From positions 38,292,894 to 38,356,893 of the forward strand of contig CM020618.1 in NCBI GenBank assembly GCA_009829735.1: a DNA stretch of 64,000 nt, written 5' to 3'. The notes under the pieces were generated by a model, which saw only the letters and a list, made by a program, of their open reading frames with translations, was not told the origin of the DNA and did no database searches. The DNA comes from Pyropia yezoensis (Eukaryota > Rhodophyta > Bangiophyceae > Bangiales > Bangiaceae). Both the position numbers and the translations under genes were made by a program. Positions 51,721-62,258 of this stretch are shown in pieces. Positions within the stretch are counted from its first letter, which is position 1. Each line of letters begins with the position of its first letter.

Positions 51721-53913
51721 ACTGCCTCGCGTTGCAGCGCCGACCGCAGCCGCGGCACGGGCCGCGACCGCACCGCCTGCTCCTGCCGCGCTAGTGGCCG
51801 CAGCTGCGGCACCGACGCCCCGTGTGGCACCGCCCGTCGCCGCGCCTGGGGCTCCATCCGCGCCACCAGCTACTGCTAGGGTGGCAGCTGCCCCAGCACC
51901 GCCTGCAGCGGTCGCGTCGACCGTCGGAGCAGCCCCGGCCGCCGCCGCGGCATCTACGACTGCGGCCGCACTACGGGCCGCAGCCGCAGCATCAGCACCC
52001 ATCATAGCATCAGCAGCCGCGGCGCCTGGGGCCCCATCCGCACCAGCAGCCACAGCTGAGTTGGCAGCCGCCGCGGCGCCGCCTGCCCCAACCACGCCGC
52101 ACGTTATACCCGCACCAGCCCCAGCCGCCTCGCCTGCTGCCGATTTACTAGCGGCTGCTGCGATGGCACTGGCCCCTGTCGCGTCCCCAGGCGCCCCAAG
52201 TCCTTCGCCCCCGTCCGCGCTACCAGCCGCGGCCGCAGTGTTGGCGGGAACGGCGCCATTGGCTGCTGCGGGGTCCGCGGCTGCGGAACCAGCAACCGCG
52301 ACTGCGCTGGGCGCTGCTGCCTCGCAACCGAGTCGCGCCGCGCCAGTCGTCGCTGCCTCGCCACGTGTCTCTCCTGTAGCACCGGCAGGCGGACCACCAA
52401 CAGGCCCGCCAGCAGCGCCAGCAGGCGTGCCCTCTGGATTGTCTGTTCTAGGACGCTTGTCAGGCCCTTGTGACCGTGAGGCGGCTGCACCAGAGCCTGC
52501 TTGTGGGGTCTTCCGCTTCCGACTGCTCTCCACAGATGCCCCGCACCGTACTTGATCGATCAGCTACAGATACAGCGGATCACCTAAGTGGGCCATGAAC
52601 AAAATAATGGCCAGCGTGGGATGAACCACCGTGCTGCCCGTGTTCCCCATCATGGGGCGCTTGACAGTGTGGTAGCTTGCACCATCCGCAAAGGTGATAG
52701 TAGCCGTGGCTGCCGCCTTGGGTGTCAAGGCCTTGTACGTTGGCGCCCGTTTGGATCGCGCGGTGGTCGCCGGAAGCCGGTTCAACAGAGCCGTTGTGGC
52801 CACCTTGAGCATGAGGTACCAACTGCGCACAGCCATCTGATCCTTTGTGTGGTTCCGCCGCAGAGTTTCCAGAATTGTGCTGCAAAGTAGCCCAGGGATG
52901 ACCGTTTCCTCTGCTTCGGGCACGTCGTCCCCAGTGGGAGCTGTGTAGTCATGCCCGCACATCTCGGGCAACGATAGGACGCCGGGGATCTCTGGCAGCT
53001 CGTGACGGCCGTCGTTAGCAGCGCCAGCCGTGTCCGTACCGCCAGCCACGCCGGGAGTGGGACGCCGCGCAGCCTCTTCTTGGGAAAGTAGCTGGGAGAA
53101 AGGGTCATCTCTGCCTTCGACAGGGGGGCTTGCGGACGGCTGACCGACCGCCACTGCCGAGTTGACATCAGTTATCGTTGCTGACGCAGCGGCGCCGCCA
53201 CCGGTAGAGGCGCCGTTCGGAGCCGTTTCCCCCTGACGAGAGCCCTCATCTCGTCCTTCTTGTGCACTGACTGCAGCGGCTGCACCAGCACCATGCGCGG
53301 TGGAGGCGGACGCCGGAGTGGGCGCAGAGCGGGGGGCCACCGACGAGACCACCGGATCTTGCAGAGCTGCCGCAAACGAGAGAAACAATAACTTTACGCC
53401 CGTAGATACCGACGCCCACCCAGCTGGCCGAAGCGCCTGATTAACACTGTCGCACAGGTAGAGGATGAGCGACTTGGACTGGGTCCGATGCCCAACGAGA
53501 ACAGTCACAAGCAGCTCGCCGCCCGCCGATTCGTACAGCAGCTGTGCCGCATGGTGCACCGCCCGGGCAGCAAAGACTGGCGCACTCGTTGGCCCATAAC
53601 CGAGAACAGCCAGCGCGGCAGACACACTGCTCAGATCCTCCATGAAGCCCACGACGGCACCGAGGTAGTCCCAGCGGCTCTCCCAAACATGCCCGTCACC
53701 GCAAGCACGTGAACGCCGGAGCACGGGATCACCGAAGAGAAGGTGGCAGAAGGAACGTCCGGAGCGGGGGGGAGCGTCGACGATGGTTGCGCACTCGTGC
53801 GCGTGCAATGCGCGCGCGATCGGCGACGACGACCGACCCCAATGGAGGTAATATCTCACAGTATCCAGCAGAGGGGCCCGCCAGGAGCCGGAGGGTGGCG
53901 CACAGCAGACCAA
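51721..53913 (-). pseudogene. 5' part of a long low-complexity protein gene, split by a retrotransposon and carrying one TAG
   Basis: The frame opens soon after the right terminal repeat and gives about 449 codons to TAG at 52566-52564. Its ordered part includes VWESRWDYLGAVVGFMEDLS and LLVTVLVGHRTQSKSLILYL. It then continues in the SAME frame through 281 more codons: a basic nuclear-localisation-like stretch (SSRKRKTPQ, DKRPRTDNP) and a long Ala/Gly-rich region, up to the ACTGC junction at 51721. The rest is at 36094-36759. No in-frame ATG was found at the listed start (TTG). Joined, the product would be about 950 residues with one C-terminal membrane helix. Function unknown. Long open frames arise easily at this GC content, so confidence is moderate. 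Confidence 0.5.
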
Positions 53914-54001
53914 TGAAAATGGGACCCCCCAGAGTATATCTCGTACAATCTGCCCATAATTTGACCAGGCTGCATACGTGATATCAGCATTGGTCAGAGC
54001 A
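53914..54001 (-). other. Subterminal region at the right end of the candidate giant element
   Basis: Contains a direct repeat AGCATTGGTCAG (53986-53997 and 53998-54009); the second unit is also the left arm of the terminal dyad. A possible TATA-like GATATACT on the minus strand precedes the long minus-strand gene. Confidence 0.4.
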
Positions 54002-54023
54002 TTGGTCAGCCCTGACCAATGCT
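54002..54023 (-). repeat. Right terminal inverted repeat of the candidate giant element
   Basis: Perfect inverse of 9342-9363. Together with the preceding bases it forms a 26-bp palindrome at 53998-54023 (12-base arms, CC centre). Confidence 0.55.
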
Positions 54024-56245
54024 AGAGTATCCAAGGTTCGCCATGGTCCCCATTGCCCCAAGATTCGACGCACCCTCTGTGCCGTTGCGTGCCGCTCTTG
54101 CGTCCTCCGTTGATGGCTGACACAGTCGAATTGGAAAGGGGTGCGAGAAGTGGTCTAAAAAAGGTTGGAACTTCGCTTAGGATGCGATGCATTGACATCC
54201 CACCCCCCATCAAGTACAAAACTCTTGAATAATGCGGCCGCCCACTGCCCACGATGTCGTCGGGCAAGCCCACACGCCCGCCTGTCCTTGCGCGCCGTGC
54301 GCGGCGGCGCATGCGCAACGACGGCGGACGGGAGAACGCCAGAGGACGCGCGTGAGGCGGGGACAGGGAGAGCCGCGGCGGCGCTTGCGCAGGAGCAGAG
54401 CCCCCCCGCCGTGCTGCCACTGTGGTTGGCAGCCGCCAGTCCCAGTGGCGGCGCGCGGCCGCGCGCCACCCCCCCCCCCCCCCCCCCCCCCGAAACCCCC
54501 CGGGACCCCCCCCCCCCGACATCCCAAGGGATCCCCCCCACGCGGGCCGCGGTGGGTGCGTCCACGCACGCACCCCCCCAAAGAGAGTGGGTGTGCTTGC
54601 AGTGGCTCGCGGGGATTGTGGTGACGGGGGTGGGGGGGGGGGGCGGGAGGGAGGGGGAGAGCGACGCTGCCGTGCCATTGGCCGCCATCCCCGCCCTCGC
54701 TCGCCCCCACACCGGATGGCCCCGCGGCCGCACCGCGGGGCCGGCGGCGGCGGCGGCGGCGGCGGTGCCCCCATCAGCAGCGGCAGCAGCCGCAGCAGCA
54801 GCAGCGGCGGCTGCTGTGTATCTAGCGACGGTAGCGATGGCGGTAGCCGGGGACCGCCGTAGGGGGGGGGGCGGGGGGGAGGAGGGGGCGGGGGAAGGGA
54901 AGGCGGCGCCGACGGCCAGCGGTGGCGCGACACGCGGGATGAAGAGGGGAGAAGAGGGGGGAAGGCGCGGCACCCCTTTTGCTGCCGTGGCAGCCGCGCG
55001 ACGGGACACGGCGTGAGGGTGGGCGGGGGGGGGCCGGCGGGATGTCGGCCACCCTATTTACCTGTGGGTATGGCCGCCGCGGCGGCCGCGCGTGCTGCCG
55101 TTGCGATTGGGCCAAGCCCCCCACGGCCATCACGACGGCGGCGCCGCGGCGGCGCCCCCCCCATTCCCGCCCGCCCCCCCGGCCGCGGGGCTGATCCAAG
55201 AGCGCCACGTCGACGTCCCTGCCACGGATAAAGTCCTGTGCTCGGGGCGGGGGGGTGGGGGCGCCCGCCCACCCGCCCGCCCGCCCGCCCGACCGCCCGG
55301 CGCCGCGCCGCCCCCCCCCCTGCCCCCCCCTGTCGCCGACACCCTGGCCGCCAGGCCGCGGCCGTTGGCGGCCCCGCCACACCACCCCCGTCGCCGCGGC
55401 GGCCGGCCGGCGGGCCGGCGCTCCCCACCACCAACGCCGTCGCGGTCTCCCCTCTCTTCCCCTCCCCCCCCCCCACCACACCCCCCACCACCATGCCCGC
55501 CCGCCCGCCCGCCCGCCCGCCCGTCCGTCCGTCCGTCCTCGTAGGTCGGCTGGTCGAATAGGCCGGCCGAGACACCCCCCCCCCTCCCCATCCCACCCAC
55601 TCCCCCCACCAGCCGTATCTAGCCCCGTCCGACGCTCCTCCTTCCTTCCCTTGGCCGCGACGAATGCGCCGGCCGTGGCAATGACCCCCCCGCCCCGCCC
55701 GCCCGGCCGTTTGTCCACCGGAGGCGCGCGGGCGAAGAGGGGGGGGGGGTGCGGCCCTGTGGCGGTCGCTGTGGCCCTGGTGGCTGTCGCGCCAACGGCA
55801 CGCACTAGCAGCCCTCGTGTGCCTGCACGGTTCCAGTTTGGGGGGGGGGGTGGAGGACGAGGGGGAGGGGAAGGGGCGGCGGCGACACGACGTGTCTCCC
55901 AACCCCGGCAGGCCGCGGCAGCCCGTCGTGGACCGTCGCCACCACTCGGCCGCCCCTGCGGGCCGCCCCACGGCGCCTTCTTCTCCGCGACGCACCCCCG
56001 CACCGGGGATGCGGCGACGCGCCGCGGCGGCGACCGACCGACTACCTCGTTGTCGCCCACCGCGGCGGTCCCTTCCGCTCCCTCCCCCTCTCTCTCTCCC
56101 TCCCTCCCTCCATCTCTCTCTCTTGGCTCGCTCCCTCGACGCCCCCCCCCCCCCCCCCCGCCATCCCTTGGTCCCCACTGCGCCCGCTGAGCGGCGCCAC
56201 CCTCCCCCCCCCCCCCCCCCCCCCCCCCCCCGTCGTGGTGGCACC
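54024..56245. other. GC-rich interval with poly-C and CCG tracts, no gene resolved
   Basis: Long open frames on both strands come from base composition. A few ordered peptides appear on the minus strand (MHRILSEVPTFFRPLLAPLS near 54130-54200; FIRGRDVDVALLDQPRG near 55180-55240). They might be exons, but I cannot join them or find splice sites. The last part is the leader of the ABC transporter gene. Confidence 0.35.
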
Positions 56246-59200
56246 ATGCGACCGGCCGCCGCGTCCCGCTCGGATGGGTGCCGTCAGCCGACCGCTGGCG
56301 GCCGTCGCCTGCCCCTCCGAGCCGCCCACAGTGACGGCCTTCGCGGGGGGGACGGCGGCCCGCCCCACCACCAGCCGTCGTTTGAGTGGGTCCCCGACGA
56401 TGGGGGGGCGGCCGCCGCGTCCGCGCCGGCCGTAGGCGTCGCCCCGCCGCGGCCGTGGCCGCCGCTGCCGCCCCGCCCGCCGCTGTCGGTGGTGGTGGCC
56501 GACGTGGGGGGTGTCGCCGCCGCCGCCGCCGCTGCTAGCGCTGCCGCTGCCGCTGCCGCTACCACTGCCGCTGCCGATGCCGCTGCCGGTGGGGGCGACG
56601 GGGACGACACGGTCAGCGTCGACGGCGGCACGGGCGGGCGGTCGGCACGGGTGAGCCCCCCCGGCCCGGCCGCCGTCCTAGGAGCACCGCACGTCGCTGG
56701 GGGTCCCCCGGTTGGCTGGGACACCACCCCCCCCGCCGCTGTCCCCGCCGACGGTGACGGCGGGGAGGCGGGGGGGGCGGGGGACGACCCCCTGTGCCGG
56801 CGGTCCATCCCCCCCTGGGCGCTCCTGCGGTACGCCACCCGCTGGCAGCGGGCGCTGCTCGTCGCAGGGGCGGTCGCCGCCGCCGTCCACGGCAGCCTCC
56901 TGCCGCTGCTGCTGCTGCTGTTTGGGGCGATTGTCAACCGCTACGCCGACGCTTCCGCCCGCGGGGTGTCGGTCGTCGAAGCGGGGAGCGGCGGCGGCGG
57001 CGGCGGTGCGGCGGCGGCGGGGGTGGCGGCGGCGGCGGCGGCCGAGGAGGCGGCCACCCTGGCGTCCGAGGTGCGTGGCAAGGCCGGCATCATCTTCCTG
57101 CTCGCCGCCGTTGCGGCCGTCGCCGCGGCGGTGCAGCACGTGGCGTGGGTGGCCGTCGCGGCGGGGGTGGGCACGACGCTTCGGGAGCGGCTGCTGGCGT
57201 CGCTGCTCCGGCAGGAGGCGGCGTGGTGGGACCGCCTGGCGGTGGCGCCCCCGCCAGACGCCAAGCGCCGCCGCACGCGGCGGCCGGCAGGCGGCGCCCG
57301 CCAGGCCCGGTCGCAGGCGCCGCGCGCGACGGGCTGGCGGCGGCTGCTGTGGTGGCGCCACCGCGGCGGCGGCGGCGGCGGCGGCGGCGGCCGCCGCGGC
57401 GGCAGCAAGGACGACCCGCCCCCGGGGGGGGCCGCCGCAACCCGCACGACGGTGGCGGGGTCACTGACACCCAGCAGCAGCGACGGGTCTGGCTCCTCCG
57501 CCGCCGCCGCCCCCGCGGCCGCCCCCCGCCCCGCCGAGACCGCCACGACGCCGTCCCTGGACGGGACGGGGGCTGCCGACGGGGAGGGGACCCCCGCCCC
57601 CCCGGCGGGCACCACCCCCGCCGCCCTCTACGCGACCGCCCTGGAGGACATTGCCACCCTCACCGCGGGCATTGGCCCGCCCGCGGGCGCGGTCATCCAG
57701 GCTCTTTCGGTCTTTGGCACGGGCTGGGGGATTGCCGCCTCGCGGGGCCCCGCCCTTGCCGCCGTCATTGCCGCCACCATCCCCGCGCTCATTGGCGCGG
57801 GGGCGGCGCTGGCCGCCGCCGCCTCCGCGTCGGCGCGGTCCGCGTCAGCCGCCTACGCCACCGCCGGCGGCATTGCCGCCGAGGCGCTGGCCCTCCACCC
57901 CGTCGTCGCGGCGTACGGGGGGGAGGCGTTTGTGGGCGCCCGCTACTCGGCGGCGGTGGCCGTGGCCGCCCGCGGGGGGCTCCGCGCGGCGGTGGCCCAC
58001 GGCATGGGCAGCGGGGTGGTGATGGCCGTCGTGGCCGCCACCTACGGGCTGGCCCTGTGGCGGGGCGCCGCGGCGGTGCGGGGCGGCAGCATGGGCGGGG
58101 GGGACGTGGTGACCGTCCTCTTCGGGGTGGTCCTCGGCGCCCGTGGCCTGGGCGAGGCCGTCCCGGGGGTAACGGGCGTGGCGGCGGCGTGTGGCGTGGG
58201 AGGCCGCCTGTACGGGCTCGTCGAGCGCCGCAGCCGCCTCGACGGGGCGGCGGCGCCGGGCGCAGGGGACGGCGGGGGGGTTCTCCACACGCCCGTGAGG
58301 GGGGACCTCGAGCTGCGGGACGTGTGGTTTGGGTACGGCCAGCCGTCGGCGTCGGCAGCTGCCGCTGCAGCAGCAGCAGCAGCGGCGGCGGCGGCCGCGG
58401 GCGGGGCGGCGGCAGCCGACGGCGGTGGCGTGGGTGCGGCCGACGGTATGGTCCTTCGGGGCCTCACCCTCCGCGTCCGCCGCGGCCAGACGCTGGCGCT
58501 CGTTGGCGACAGCGGTGGCGGCAAGACCACCGCCCTGGCGCTGCTGTCCCGTGCGTACGACCCCGCCGCCGGGTCTGTGCGCCTGGATGGGGTGGACGTG
58601 CGGGCGCTGCACCCCGGCTGGCTGCGGCGGCAGCTGGGCGTCGTGTCGCAGTCGCCCGCCCTCTTTGCGGGCACCGCCCACGACAACATCGCGGCGGGGC
58701 TGCTGGCCGAGGCGGCGGCCGCCGGGCGGCCCGCCGACGCCGCCGCCGTGCCGAGGGCGGTGGTGGTGGCGGCGGCCAAGGCCGCCCGCGCGCACGCCTT
58801 CATCGCCGCCCTCCCCCGCGGGTACGACACGCCGCTGGGCGACAGCGGCGGCGTCGGCGGCGGCACCGCCCTGTCGGGCGGCCAGGCGGCGCGGCTGGCG
58901 CTGGCGCGGGCGCTCACGCGGGACCCGCCGGTGCTCCTCCTCGACGAGCCGTCGGCGGCGCAGGACGCGGCGACCGAGGCAGAGGTGCAGGCGTCGCTCG
59001 ACGCGGCCGCCGCGGGGCGGACGACGGTGGTGGTGGCCCACCGGCTGGCCACCGTCCGCCGCGCAGACGTCATTGCGGTCGTGCGGGGGGGGCGCGTCGT
59101 GGAGACGGGGGACCACGCGTCGCTGGTCGCCGCGGGGGGGGTGTACGCGTCGCTGGTGGCGCTCCAAGACCTTGGGGGGGGGGGGGGCGCCCGCCGGCTG

Positions 59201-60805
59201 CCGACGGCCGAGACGCCCCGTCTGCCGGGCCGCCCTCCTCGCTGGCCGCCGGTGCGGCGGCGGCGGCGGCGGCGGACGGCCCCCCCTTTGCCGCCGCTGG
59301 CTGCAGGGCCGGCGTCAATGGAGGCGGCAGGGGCAGCTTCCTGGCGACGTCCCCCAGCTGGCTGTCCCTCGGCAGCAGCACCCACCTGCAGTCGGCGACG
59401 CTGAGCCTGCGAGCCTTTTGGGCGGCCGCCCGCGCGCGGGACCGGGCGGCAGCGGCGGCACGGTGGCGGCAGGGCCGCCACACCGCCCCGGGCGGGGCGG
59501 TCGGCGCGCCGTCGGATGGGCTCGGGGAGGGCCCCCGTGGGGGGGCATGGGCCACCGACGTTGGCGACGGCGGCGGCGGCGGCGGCGGCGGCGGCGACCG
59601 CGGCGCGGCACTGGACGCCCCGGGCTGGGCGGGGGGGGGGGGGTCGTCCCCGCCTTGGCCGCCGCCCCCCCCCCAGCAGACGGCGCCGCCGCTGACGGCG
59701 GGGCGGCGGCGGCGGTGCCGCCGCCCCCTCCCCCCCCCCCACGGGGCACCCGCCGGCGGATGTGGCGGGAGGCGCGGCCGCACGCGCCGCTCATTGCCGT
59801 CTCGGCGGTGGGCGGGGCGGTGGCGGGGGCGGCGTGGCCCGCCACGGGCCTCCTCCTCTCCCGCTCCATCGCGTCGCTGGTCGCGCCCGCCGGCCGGCCG
59901 CCGGTGGCGACCTACGCGCTCGCCTTCCTCGCCGTCGCCGCCGCCAGCCTGGGCGGCCACGCGGTGCAGGCGGCCGCCGCGGGGGCGGCGGGGGAGGCGC
60001 TCACCGCCCGCCTCCGCGTGCGCGCCTTCCGAGCCGCGCTCGCCCAGGGCGGCGCCTACCACGACGACCCCGCCCACAGCCCCGCTGCGCTGGCGGCGGT
60101 GCTGGCCGACGACGCGCCCGCAGCGCGCGCCGCGCCCGTCGACGCGGTGGGCGCGGCGGCGGCGGCCGCCGCCGCCGCCGCCGGCGGCCTGGCCGTTGCA
60201 TTTGGGGGGTGCCCCCGCGTGGCGGGGGCGGTGCTCGCCACGCTGCCGCCGATTGTGCTGGCGGGGCGCCTCAAGGTGCGGTCCAGGGGGGGGGGGGGGG
60301 GGCACGCCGGCCGGGGGGACGCCGCCGCCGCCGCCGCCGGTGCCGAGGCGGTCGCCGCCCACCGGGCGGTGGCCGACTGGGGCCTCGAGGCGGTCGTGGC
60401 GTCGCGCGCGACGCGCGCCGCCGCCGGGGTGGCCGGCTGGGGCGGGGGGGCGGGGGGGGCGGGGGGGGCGGGGGGGGGGGGGGAGGGGCGGCCGCCGCCG
60501 CCGCCGCCGTGGCCTCCCCACCGTGTCGCGGTCGGCGGCGACGGTGGCGGTCGGCGCCGCCGCGTCGGCCGTTGCCGAAGGCAGCCTGTTTGTCATTTTC
60601 GGGGTGGCCTTTGCGTACGGCGCGGCGCTCATCCGGGAGCGCACGTGCGGCCTGCTGGGGCTGCTGCAGAGCGTCAATGGGCTGCTGTTTGGGGCGGCCG
60701 CGCTCGGCCAGCTGTCGGCGCTGCCCGCGGGGGGGGCCCCCGCCGCCGCCGCCGCCGCCCGCCTGTTCCGCCTCCTCGACGCCCCCCCGGCGGTGCGCGA
60801 CGGCG

Positions 60806-60845
<40 letters not shown>

Positions 60846-62014
60846 CGGTGGCAGTGGCGGCGGCGACGCGGTCGTGCCCGCCGCCGCTGCCGCGACGGCC
60901 GCCGGCGGCACCCCCGCGGGCGCGCCGCCGGCCGCGACGACGGGGGCGGCGGCGGCGCGCGGGGTGGCGCTCAAGCTCGAGGCCGTCACCTTTGCCTACC
61001 CCGCCCGCCCCGCCGTGGCGGTCCTGTCCCGCGCGACGCTCGAGATCCCCCCGGGAGCTGCCACCGCCCTCGTCGGCGTGTCGGGCGGCGGCAAGAGCAG
61101 CATCCTCGCCCTCCTCCTCCGCCGCTACGACCCCGACGGCGGCGCCCTGTACGCCGACGGGCGGGACCTGCGGGCGCTGCCGGTCGCCGCCTGGCGGCGG
61201 CGGCTGGGGTGGATTCCCCAGGCGGGCGGCCTCTTTGCCGCGTCGGTGCGGGAGAACATTGCGTTTGGGCTGGCCGCCGACGCGGCCGCCGCCGCCGCCG
61301 CCGCCGCGGCGGGCGGGGCCAGCGGCCGCGACGGGCCCGCTGCCGGCGCCCCCCCCACCGACGCGGCGGTGGTGGCGGCGGTGGCGGCCATCCCCCACGC
61401 GGCCATTGTGGCGGCCGCCCGCCAGGCGGCCGCCCACGACTTTATCACCGCCCTGCCGGGGGGGTACGCCTTCCAGGTGGGCGCCCGCGGCGGCCGCCTG
61501 TCGGGCGGCCAGCGGGCGCGGGTGGCGATTGCGCGCGCGCTGCTGCGGGCGCCCGATGTGCTGCTCGCCGACGAGCCGACGGCGGCGCTGGACGCGGCCG
61601 CCGAGGCCGCCGTCGCCGCCGTCCTGGTGGGGGGGCGGGGGGGGGGCGCCGGGGGCACCCGCCTGGGGGGGTTGTTCCCCGGACGACCGTGGCGGTGGCC
61701 CACCGGCTGGCGTCTGTGCGCGGCGCGGCGGTGGTGGCGGTGGTGGGGGGGGGGGGGTGCTGCAGCGGGGGGCCCCGGCCAAGCTCCTCCGCCAGCGCGG
61801 GCCGTACCGCCAGATGGTGCAGGCGCAGGGGCTTGGGGGGCGGCAGGGGCGTGGGGAGGGGAGCGGCGGGGGGGAAGGGAGGGGGGGGGGGGGTGATGGG
61901 GGGGGGGGAGGGGGGTGGGGGGAAGGGAGGGGGGGGGGGGAGGGCGGAGGGGGGCGGCGGCGCGGGGGAGCCCGCTGCCGCCGCCGCCGCCGCCGCCGCC
62001 GGTGGCGGCGAGTG
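56246..62014 (+). CDS. Full-size ABC transporter, ABCB/multidrug-resistance type
   Basis: ATP-driven exporter with the order TMD1-NBD1-TMD2-NBD2. ATG 56246 is the likely start; the first 180 residues are disordered. TMD1 begins near 56810 (LLRYATRWQRALLVAGAVAA). NBD1: Walker A VGDSGGGKTT (about 58503), signature LSGGQ (about 58877), Walker B VLLLDEPSA, H-loop VVVAHRLATV (about 59030). TMD2 begins near 59760 (WREARPHAPLIAVSAVGGAV). NBD2: Walker A VGVSGGGKSS (about 61075), LSGGQRARVAIARALL, VLLADEPTAALD, VAVAHRLASV (about 61690). The frame changes several times, at G-runs near 59180, 59640, 60470, 61640 and 61755. Short introns or homopolymer sequencing errors could explain this. The end is uncertain. 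Substrate unknown. Confidence 0.85.
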
Positions 62015-62258
62015 AGGGCGGCCGGCAGGAGGGGGGGGCGGGGGAGCGTGTGGGAAAACCGACCGGGAATGGGCCGAGGCGGGGCGGGCGGGGTGGGGCG
62101 CTGTCGTGGGCCACAAACAACGTTACAAAACTGGCCGGCAAAGGAAGACAAACGAGAGAGAAGAAAAAAAAAAAAAAAGAGGACAAGGAAACAAGGGAGT
62201 GGCGGCGGGTCAACGGGGGTGGCCGCCCTGCCCCCCCGGGCGCTGCGGCTCCTCCCAG
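62015..62258. other. Intergenic spacer between convergent genes
   Basis: Contains a run of 16-17 A bases near 62164-62180. No gene and no clear AATAAA. Confidence 0.4.

Larger units (their letters stand above)
36760..51725 (-). mobile_element. Family 2 retrotransposon, composite with internal duplication, ACTGC target duplication
   Basis: The element proper is 36765-51720, 15 kb, read on the minus strand: 5' LTR (51720-51252), gag, pol, truncated antisense gene, 950-bp filler (43567-42618) with an internal LTR, second pol lacking its 5' part, full antisense gene, 3' LTR (37233-36765). ACTGC stands outside both end LTRs (36760-36764 and 51721-51725), so the whole block counts as one insertion, duplicated inside. 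End LTRs differ at about six positions by eye. Its right two thirds (42618-51720) mirror 24400-33504. Confidence 0.8.
9342..54023. mobile_element. Candidate giant KDZ-type DNA transposon carrying a PIF1-like helicase, with LTR retrotransposons nested in it
   Basis: A perfect 22-bp inverted repeat marks both ends (9342-9363 and 54002-54023); similarity continues inward for about 17 bases at roughly 70 percent. Removing three nested LTR blocks, recognised from 5-bp target duplications, leaves about 13.4 kb. That remainder holds small 5' ORFs, a 95-bp minisatellite (18.2-20.5 kb), a KDZ transposase (20.8-23.3 kb), a spliced PIF1-like helicase (34.1-35.6 kb) and a convergent minus-strand gene (53.9 to 36.1 kb, split). 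KDZ transposases are known from large eukaryotic elements, so the plan is plausible. Caveats: the repeat is itself a hairpin (TTGGTCAG, two bases, CTGACCAA), no target duplication was found, and a second copy would be needed as proof. Confidence 0.5.

Noticed and set aside
56794-61896. A 1700-codon plus-strand ORF overlapping the transporter
   Set aside because: Most of it is a shadow frame. Only the parts carrying TMD2 end and NBD2 motifs belong to the transporter; the rest is Arg/Gly-rich noise.
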